DNA of 64,000 bases. Source: Pogonophryne albipinna (lineage: Eukaryota > Chordata > Actinopteri > Perciformes > Artedidraconidae). The stretch is from contig CM053256.1 in assembly GCA_028583405.1 (NCBI GenBank), positions 60,001-124,000 of the forward strand. Reading direction: 5' to 3'. Below, in pieces: positions 1 through 64,000 of this stretch; position 1 is the stretch's first letter, and every line of letters starts with the position of its first letter. Made by a program: the position numbers and the translations under genes. Under the pieces are notes generated by a model. It ran no database searches and was not told where the DNA came from. It was given only the letters and a program-made list of their open reading frames with translations.

Positions 1-506
1 TTCTTTCTCCGAGGGCCACATACAAAAAAAGATATGAAGGGTTGGGCCGCTCACTAGAGGTATATCGCCTTATCAGTTAAGTTAGCAAAATCAATCAAAT
101 GTAGTTAAATGATGCTTGATACTTGAACAGCCTACATCACAGCTCTCCAGAGGGTTTCCTTTATTTTGTTAGCAGCTCATTCCTTAATACAGAAGCTTCA
201 GATTGCTTATAAAAAGAGGAAAGCGAAGGCGTAGATTTCAAGCTTACTAAGTTATTGGGCTTTTTTTGTATCAACTAAGATTTGTTTGAAAATGTTTCCA
301 ACTTTAATTTATTGAATTTATTTGAAAAGTGGGCACACATGAATACTATGATATATATTTGTACATATTTATTTAATTAGTACAATATATGACAAGTTCA
401 ATTTGAGGACCATATTTCATTACACTATTTGAATTAGCTGAGGGCCGTCACCTTTACATGTTGTGGCATTAGAAACCTCTGGTGTTGATCCTGTGTTTGT
501 GTTCAG

Positions 507-15433
<14,927 letters not shown>

Positions 15434-15946
15434 GCTGGCTTCAGGAGAACAGACTTGTTTTACCTTCCTCTCATTTCCCTCCTCTTCCTCGCCCAGAGGA
15501 TGGGGAGTTGTGCTCTCCGCAGACTCTCTGCAGGACGACAAGTGAACACAAAGCTCCTGAAAGCTATAGGATTTTTTTTTCTACTCTTCACACAGTCTCA
15601 CTTTTTCACTCTCAGGATCTCAGGGGCCTTCCTGTGTCTTTTGAACTGCAGACGGACGAATGTTCAATATCTAAACAACATGTTGAATGTATCCGTACAG
15701 CATGTATCAACATGTCTGTTTATTGGATCAAAAATGAACTGACAGCAATGTATTGTATGATCATGAAATAATATATTGATGAAGACTTAATTCATTAATT
15801 TGACCTGGAGGTCGAAGAGACCATGCATTTTAAAGTTTACTGATTGAGGTTAATTTAAATTATAACTTACATGTATCAAATGTTTGCTGTATGGTAAATA
15901 TTCAAATCAGTATTACCAGTCTGTAATTTAATAAATAAATAATAAA
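15434..15946 (+). other. clcn1: clcn1 3' UTR with poly(A) signals
   Basis: Non-coding sequence follows the stop codon. AATAAA hexamers at 15930-15935 and 15941-15946 are the likely polyadenylation signals. The end of the transcript is inferred, not seen. Confidence 0.55.
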
Positions 15947-16502
15947 ATGTCTACTAGCTTATTTTAAGTAGCTAATACAAACAAAGTGCTGTGGATTTGA
16001 GCTAAACGCTAATGTCATGTTAGCATAACATACAGGTAAGATGTTCGTAATTGAAGTTGACCGTGTTAGCATGCTAACATTTGCTAACAGGCACAACGAC
16101 AGTTGACGCTGATGGGGAATATGAGTTTTGCACGTCGCTGTGTTCAGACCATAGACTGTGTTTATATATATATATATATATATATAAATGGACGTAGAAT
16201 GACGTCACCCACAGGATTCTTCAGATTGAATGTGAAGCCCATCTTGGCATCTAACTCTAACGCCTAATTTAAAAAAGGGCAAAGAGGCCTCGAAACGCGC
16301 CGCCCAGCTCGAAGCTTTAGAGCTAGCTGAGACTAACAAGCCTGGGGGCGCGTTCCACGAGGAAAAATGGTTCTAAAAAAAAAAGATTAAAAAAAAAAGA
16401 ATCATAATTTGAAAAATTATTGATTCGAAAATAATATGATGCAGTACAGTCATAGAGTACAGTACTATTACGTCTAGGTCTCTGTGTTTCATTAAAGCTC
16501 GG

Positions 16503-16644
<142 letters not shown>

Positions 16645-16838
16645 CGAGCCATTTTGTGTGCGCGAGAGAGAGAGAGAGAGAGCACACCGGTACCGGAGAT
16701 CGTTGTTGTTAGCTTCTGGTGCTAGCGAGCTACGCTAACGGATATACAGTAAGGAGTTTCTTCAACAACAAAGTGGAGGAGAGTCCTCTCCTGTCAGACT
16801 GAGAGACAGTGAGCTAAAGGACTCTCTCAGTTTTATCT

Positions 16839-17499
16839 CAGTGGGTCTCAAACGTTTTGGTCACCATTAATGTAAACAATTATTTCCGAGGCACACGTTT
16901 ATATGATCATTATAGTTATAAAAAAATAAGAGAATAAATGAAAAACAGCTATGAAATACTATATGACAGTAAAACAAGAATAAAGTTTAAAAGGGTGATT
17001 TGTAAAATATCCATAAAGCAAAAGTAAATCTGTTTACAGTTCTGTTTCAAATGGGTGTTGAGAGATGTATCCATAGATCTCTTCATGTTGCTCTCAAAGT
17101 GCACCAGATTGATGCTTTTAACTTCAATATTTAAAAATAAATCTTCCCGGGGGGGGGGGCTTGCCCCCGGACCCCCCTATGTGAGGTCCACACACCACCT
17201 ATAAAAATAGCACTTTACCCCTGCTTACACCTATATGCCGTGAGCTGATTATCGAGCCTTCATTGTAACAGTCGCGGGTACACTGTGTGTGCGTGGGGAT
17301 TGTTGCAGTAGAACATTCCACTGTAGCGACCGGGACATTAATGGGAAACCCTAAATGTTTGAGCACCCTCTATGAAACGTCAAGCTACCCCACAGCACCC
17401 CCAAAAGAAATCTCTGGCGCCGCCTCTGAGCCTGACTATTTGTGTTGGGGGTGCCCGACTTTTTTTTTTCTCCTGACAGAAGATGTTTGAGAACCGCTG
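16839..17499. mobile_element. hAT-like (Charlie-type ends) DNA transposon remnant
   Basis: CAGTGGGTCTCAAACGTTTT at the left is inverted at the right as GATGTTTGAGAACCGCTG. CAGTGGTTCTCAAAC ends are typical of hAT-Charlie elements. No 8-bp duplication survives, suggesting age. No coding relic was recognised. Confidence 0.65.
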
Positions 17500-19055
17500 A
17501 CATAGAGGGAATTTTAGATGCTGCAAATGAACCCATCCAAGTATTAGGATTTCCATTGTTTAGGTCAATGAGATTAGATTGTGGAGTCTGATAAACATAA
17601 ATATTCTTTTTTTATATACATTTTTTATTTATCGACCTAGTTCGCTAACAGATGTATTTCGCTCACAACAAAGTCACGTTATTCTACATAAAGTATACGT
17701 AAAACAAAACAAAAAACATTAAATAAAACAGATATAATAGAAATAAAGAATGTAAACAGTAATATTTGATATAAAGTTAAATTGAAGATGATTACAAAGC
17801 AGCGATGTGTAGAAGGAACTACGTTCTCATTATGTCTTTCAGTTCCTTCAATTTATACTTCATCAAGGGTCAAAGAGTAAGCCTTCATAGTATTTCAACT
17901 GTTTTTCAGTCTGAATGCCTGCTTAATTATAAGAAATAAATTACATGTTTAACCTTATGGTTGTGCTGAATGGAAAGTAAGAATAAAAGCGAAACTTCTT
18001 CTTATTTATCCTGAAGGGCGGCGCGAATGTCTTCACTGAATGTAATGGCAATCTATTCAATACTTGCAGAGATATTTCAGTGGTGGACCGAGCAACCTGC
18101 GTGGGTGGAAAAGAGATCACTGCATTCAGGCTTGAAAGAGAATATCTGGGAGCATGTAAACATATCTGTGCTGTGAAGGTCAACTGTGTGAGATTCAGGC
18201 TGTGGTTCTTCTGTGAGCTGGAACAAATAGGCAGCCAGTCTCTAAGAAATAGACGTTAAAAATCTCCTGGCATTATATGAATGCATTTCACTGCTTATCA
18301 CTGCTTCGTCTGACAAGCACAGAAACACTGTCTGCCTCCAAATGTGGGCTAAAAAAAGATCCATTACACGTGTTAGGGCTCGAGAGAGAAAGAAGTGAAC
18401 GTGTGAGAATCTAATTATGCACACTCTGATATATCCACACATAAGCACATCAAACACCATTTGTTGGTTTGTTTATTTGCTCTTTCTCCAGCAGAGGGAA
18501 AGAAGAGGAGACAGGTAAAGGCGCTGGAGGGGGTGAAGGAGGTTCTGTCGTGCAGGAAAAAAGGAAGAGAAATGTTGACAGAAGAGGAGAGAAAGGGGGA
18601 GAACCACGTGGAAGAACCATCCTGTGACAACTGTCCAACGAGCATGCATAGGTGTGAGTGTACACTGTATTACACGGCCTCATTTCAGACAAATAAATCC
18701 AATTTTATACAGACTTTTACAGAAGCTACCCAATGTTTTGTTTTTTTACAGCAGTTAGCAAATGATATATCTCTGATTGCAGCAAATCCCCTTTTTTTGC
18801 TCTTTTCAGGCAGTGATTCTTCCAACAAGACAACGTACTGTACACTGACGGACAGACATACAGACAGACACAAATGTACAGAACAGATACAAAGAGATAG
18901 AAGGAGAGAGAAGGAGAAAGGCAGCGTACCAGAAGCAGATTTTGAGCGACAAGTGACGGAAACGCTTGGAAGATGGCAGTAGGGTTATACAAAAAGAGCG
19001 AACCAAAGACGTGATCAGTACACCTTTAACATCCACAGAAATATATTTGGCTTCT

Positions 19056-21386
19056 TGTTATAAGTTTATTCATTCATTTAGATTTTGAAAAATAAAACAA
19101 CCCAGTGTCCTTCAAGTCCATGCATGTGTCCGTGAAATCTTTTGGCAAAAAAGAAGCCAAATTCTTCGTCACAATGAACACATATAAAGGGAAGGGTCTT
19201 TCCAACACACCATTGACTCACAAAGGACTCTGTACAAGCTGTCACATTATTCCTCCCCGCCAAGTAATTGTTCAATAAATAAATGAATATGTGCCACTTT
19301 GTAAAGACATTCTGTTTGCAGTTTTGAGCCCTCGTGTTTTCACTAAACAGGGATTCTTGAAATAAAATGATATAAGCGAGAGCTGCCAAACTAGCCATCT
19401 CTAAATCTCCAAGTGATTTTTTTTCTCGTGTAAAGTGCTCAAAACCAGACTGAAACAAGACGGCTTTACAACCATGACAACTATTCTAACTTTTACCGGA
19501 GGGGATTTTCAACAAGTCCGTAGAAAAATAAACATTGTCCCCCAACGTTGCATAAAGAAGAAATCAACAAATACATTAATTAAACTGCTTTTTGTTGTTG
19601 TTAGTTTGTCTTAAAAGTGTCTCACACAATCATCGAAGTGAGAGGAGAAGGAGAAAAAGGTGAGAACAGTGTGTCGTAAAGTTCGTCATGCACAGAAAGT
19701 CTGTTTAACTCCCCTCCTCCTCTTCCTCTTTGCTGAAACACTCCTTCCTCAGGTGAGTGAAAGGAAAACACAAACGAAAACATGCCTCCTCAAACATCAG
19801 AATCACTATCACTCTCCAGGCAGCTTCACAGAAATCACAGGAAGACACCGATCTGTTTCGGCTCTACTAGTTGACTTCCCTGTTCCCTGATTGGCTGATT
19901 AAGCAGCACACGGGCTGTATCCCCCCTCCTTTATCTACTACCGTTCCTATTTACCCGATGAAACACTCTCTCTCAGTTGGAGCCATCGCTCTTCTTCACA
20001 CACAAACATTCCTCAGTTTCTTTAAATCTTTGTGTAAGTGGTAAGAAAAACTAAATTCAGTCGCAAGCTGGAGAGCGTTCCCGCCATAAAGTGGGACTGA
20101 GATGTGTAAAAAAATAAAGAAATCATACTGTAGTAGAACAGTTTGTGACTGCATGTAAGAGGCGATTTTTTATTATATACTCAGACTATTTACATCTACA
20201 TGTATACGACAGAGTGAACACCGGGCTGTTGGGACGCCGGTGTTTGTCTGCCTATTGCTGGTTACAATTTAGATATTTGTGTGTATTCTCTGTGTGTGTG
20301 CGTGTGTGTAGGTGCGTATGTGTATGTGTGTGTGACTCCATGTGGACGGCGAGGAGAGAAACTCTTGTACTGCCATCTGCCTTCTTCCAGTACATTCAAA
20401 TAGTGGTTATCATCCTCGATTCATCGATGAAGGAACGAAATAAGAAGCAGCTGAGGGTTTCGTGTTGTTAAGTGGCTCGGTTTTGGTTGGGTATCGTCAA
20501 CAGTCCAAAGGCAGCCTCTGATCTGCTGGATTGCATCAGTGCAAAAGAGATAATGCAGCTCTGTCTTTACTCCCCCTGCGATACTATGGTTCAGTGCAGC
20601 GTCTATACAGTGCTGTATAGTACAGGTACTCCATAGTGCTCTGAAGAAACATGCATACAGAGAGACAGCAGGAAGCACACTTTCTTACAGTACAATCCTT
20701 TCTGTGCAGGTTAGCGTGTGCAGGACGTGTCCCTGGGTTGTGCCTCGGCCACAAAATCTTACTCTACAGGGTTAAAATGCATTTCACGAGCCTAACACGT
20801 GGAACTGTTTGCCGTTTTTTGAAAGTATACTGCGTGTGTTGGATGAAAATGTATTTGATTAAACACTAATATGTTTGAGTTACAGCTGTAAACAGAGTAG
20901 TTCTCCCGTGGGAAAACTGTTATATCTTATCGTACACTTATACATAGATTTGTTCTTTTTTTGTAGCTTTATTACAAAAATGGTTCTTATTATAATGTCC
21001 TATTATGATAGATTTTCATTATTGTTATAAGACGATGACAGGGTCGACTTTGCTTGTCCTCTTAAAAAGCATGCATATTTTTATTTGCCCTCCTCTTCAT
21101 CTCCACGTGGTTTTACTCTCCAATTGGGAACGTCCAATCAGTCCTCCTCCTCTTCCTCGTCTTCGTTTACCTTTGGGATGTAAGGCTTAAAAAGAAACAG
21201 GTGTCCTTTGTTGCATCAGCTGTCTTTGTCTCATTGTGTGTCCACCTCCAGAAAACCAGTTTCTCACTTTCTGAAGAATCCATCTCAAAGTTGTTGATAC
21301 CTGAAAGGAACAGATTAATAGATATATATTGTATTGTCACGCTCGTTCCTGGCTGACTCCGGGTCAGTTTGTAATGAGGAGTCTGT
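19056..21386 (-). other. fam131b: Presumed 3' UTR of fam131b
   Basis: This is mostly unique-looking sequence immediately after the fam131b stop codon on the minus strand. Minus-strand AATAAA signals occur at 20968-20973 and 19065-19070. The extent is inferred from these signals and the lack of recognisable transposons. Confidence 0.4.
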
Positions 21387-61317
<39,931 letters not shown>

Positions 61318-61415
61318 GGTGTATTCACAAAGGCCCTGGATACAAGCGTGGAAGTGTTACCCGGACACCGAGCATTCTCCCTCTTCCTCCTGCGACTCTC
61401 TCAGCTTCTCACTTC

Positions 61416-61479
<64 letters not shown>

Positions 61480-63965
61480 TTCTCGCTTCTTTCCCCTCCC
61501 CGTGCTCTCTCTCTCTCCTGCGCTCTCTCTCTCTCTCTCTCTCAGCTTCTCGCTTCTTTCCCCTCCCCGTGCTCTCTCGCTCTCTCCTGCGCTCTCTCGC
61601 TCTCTCTCTCTCGCTCCGGTGCAGTGTCTTAGAAGAGATCCGGTTAGTAAGTCAGTATGCCTGGAGGAGATAGATAGGGACTAAATAAAGATGCGAGGAG
61701 GGCGTTATTAGCATTATGTAAACAGATGTCTAAATATCTTTCCAGATATCCATTCTAATGTGCAGCCTTTTGTTACATTCACCTAAACAGATATTAAGAC
61801 TGACAATGACTGGATCATTTGTAAATGAGAAAAAAACATCCACAGGCATTATTATTATTCTAATGAGAGGTCAAAGCGTTTAGTGTGTATTGGGTTGCCA
61901 GGATCAATGGCGCACTGCTGGGAGCGCTGGGCTGCCATTGTTGTAGATATCTCTGCACTGCCGTAATATTGTTAAGCTAAAATGGGGGATTCTCTCTCTG
62001 TCTCCCTCTCCTGTGTGTGCTCAGCCTAACAATGCACTGCAGCGGTTTCCTCACCTCCATCACCCTCCTCCTCCTCCCTCACACTGATCACTCCAAAACA
62101 ACCCCCACACACACACACACACACACCAATATTAAACAGTCTTGGAGAAAAAAGGAAAAAGGCAGCTGAGGGTTTTCCTCCACAGTGAAGCTGAGTCTCC
62201 ACCTCTTTTGTTCTTACGTCGTCTCTCCGTATCGATCCGCCCCTCAGTCATCTCTGCACCTATTTCTTGCTCCTGAATCACGTCTCCCCTCACCTCAATT
62301 CCCCCCCCCCCTCAACCCCCCCCTCATCCCTGGAGAAACTAATGAGAGGGGTGGCTCTTTTATCTACATCTCCCTCTCATTAACACCACCACACCTGCAC
62401 CTGTTTGTATTGTGTGTATTAAAAAAGGTACAATGCGCATTAATTAACATTAAGTCCATCATGTGTGCACAATTTGAAGGCTAATTTTCATCTGCAGCCC
62501 CTTCATTCAACTTCATATCAACAATTGTTCCCTTTAACCTTCTCTGTTGCTCCCCTTCAGTTTGGGAAGCCCCACTTTCTTTGCTGATTGCCAATTCATT
62601 TAAGCTCTCCTATAAGTGTGTGTCAGCAAATGACGCAGGAGGAGGAGGAGGTTGAGGGGGGGGTGCATGTGTGTTACTGGTCACTCGTGTTTTCTAGACT
62701 TTTACGCACATTAGGCGAAGAAGACGGAGAGGGAGAGAGCGCGACAGATGGACGGACGGAGAGACAAAGACATGGGCACAGATGGGGTGATGGGAAGGAA
62801 AGAGTTGAGTCATGTGCGAGAGAGGTGTGGAGACGATGCTGTGCGGGAAGAAAGAAAGAAATTAGCACCTCAAACTGGACGGAGGAGAAGGATAAAACAA
62901 TCGAATCACTTAGTGTGAGAGATGCAGAGGCATGGATGTGATAGCAGTTCATACAGACATAACACATCACTCATATTCCAGCCAATCCCTGCGCTGTGGG
63001 CGTAAATATAGATGTGTGTTAGCTCTCACTGGGAGCGAGAGTGAGGCGGCTGCAGGGGTTAGGGTCAAACGGGGTTTTGGATCCTCAACCTGATTAGGAG
63101 AAAATCAACAGCGCCTCTAATGTGTGTAATTAAGTTCATTTTTCTTGGACGCCTGTTTCCTTCTCTGGGTTTCAATTCCCCCTCCATCTGCCCATTAGTC
63201 TGTGTAAACCACTGTCTTCATACTCTCTCATTCAGTCTCTCTATTTGCACCCTGTCATGGCAAAGAATGCTGTTTCAGAAATCCTCATTCAGCTGTGCAT
63301 AAAGAGGACATGTGATGCTCATTTTAAGTTTCATATTTGTATTTACAGTTTACATGCTTTTATGTTCAAAAGGAGCCCAGTAAACCCCAAATGCATAATA
63401 GGCCTTTTTTGCTCATTCGCCTGCATCAAAGATAGGATGTATTTACCCTAGGTCAGAGGATTGACTCACACTGCAGCTGCAATGATTAATTGATCAGACT
63501 ATTTTGATGATAGACTGACTGTTTAATTCCATTTGCAAAGCCAAACATCTGATGCTTCAAGCTTCTAATATGGGAATTCTTTGCTGCTCTTTCTTCTCAT
63601 TGCATCACGATGAATTGGGATTCTTTTGGTTTTGTGTCAATCTATTCACGACTGTTATGACGATAGCTTGATCTCTAGGAAAATGGTGACTTGCAATTTG
63701 TCTTATGTTCCATGGATCAAGCAATTCATCGATTAACTAAGACATCATCTTCAGTTCAATAGATAATGCAAAGAAAAGATAGTTGCAGCCAGATCACACA
63801 CACACACACACACACAACTCCTGTGTGACAATGTGGTGATGTACGATATGGACCGTCGATGCGAGACAAGGTCAACCACAGTGGGAAGAAATTCTTGACA
63901 CTAATCTGACTCATGATACATGGACTCTTTACAACGATGACTGTCTTTGTCCACCCCTATCGACT

Positions 63966-64000
<35 letters not shown>
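61318..64000. other. Upstream region of fam131b (5' UTR/promoter side)
   Basis: No coding exon was recognised. It has a CT-rich block, short CA runs (62104-62127, 63796-63817) and otherwise unique-looking sequence. The window ends inside a CA array starting at about 63968. The transcription start cannot be placed by eye. Confidence 0.5.
61402..61618. repeat. (CT)n and duplicated pyrimidine block in the fam131b upstream region
   Basis: A (TC)n run at 61420-61476 is followed by a unit of about 65 bp, CAGCTTCTCGCTTCTTTCCC plus CTCCCCGTGCTCTCTC, present twice (61477 and 61542) and partly a third time at 61402. On the sense strand of fam131b this is a GA-rich tract just before the start codon. 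Confidence 0.92.

Noticed and set aside
18461..18982. 173-codon plus-strand frame between the genes
   Set aside because: Low-complexity Lys/Glu/Arg and polar content, no known motif, no convincing splice sites or start context.

Overview
The window reads as nuclear DNA of a bony (teleost) fish. It holds split genes with GT-AG introns and vertebrate-type proteins. It is also dense in fish-type transposons (short hAT, piggyBac-like, Tc1-like and Harbinger-like elements, a DIRS-type tyrosine-recombinase retrotransposon, CR1/L2/Rex1-type LINE pieces) and has nine very long (CA/GT)n arrays. No prokaryotic operons, rRNA, tRNA or CRISPR arrays were seen.

Two protein-coding genes are supported, lying tail to tail. 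(1) On the plus strand, 507-15433 holds the last eleven coding exons of the skeletal-muscle chloride channel ClC-1 (clcn1). They run from the end of the membrane pore through both CBS domains to the stop codon and give 516 codons in one uninterrupted frame; the earlier exons lie upstream of the window. (2) On the minus strand, 61317-21387 holds what looks like a complete coding sequence of fam131b. Nine exons give 456 codons, from an MGCIGSR myristoylation-type start to a conserved tail. CLCN1 and FAM131B are also tail-to-tail neighbours in mammals, which supports both calls.

Layout: 1-15433, clcn1 exons, whose introns carry hAT, piggyBac and other short elements plus two large minisatellites; 15434-about 19060, clcn1 3' end and intergenic DNA; about 19060-21386, presumed fam131b 3' UTR; 21387-42642, fam131b exons 9 to 2, with an intron holding a nested hAT pair and another holding a DIRS element broken by a LINE piece and a hAT; 42643-61289, the 18.6-kb fam131b intron 1, with microsatellites, a Tc1-like fold-back element with a telomere-like core, and a perfect 77-bp palindrome; 61290-64000, fam131b first coding exon and its pyrimidine-rich upstream region, ending inside a CA repeat.

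The two genes do not obviously work in one pathway. ClC-1 sets resting chloride conductance in muscle membrane; FAM131B is a membrane-anchor candidate of unknown function. I saw no clear new biological system. The most unusual signals are structural: several short transposons have grown internal tandem arrays; one hAT element sits inverted inside another copy of its own family; the DIRS element has a LINE segment in place of its reverse transcriptase; a Tc1-like fold-back element carries a TTAGGG-like array and a scrap of transposase; and fam131b shows a long glutamine tract, tandem splice donors and a duplicated donor region.
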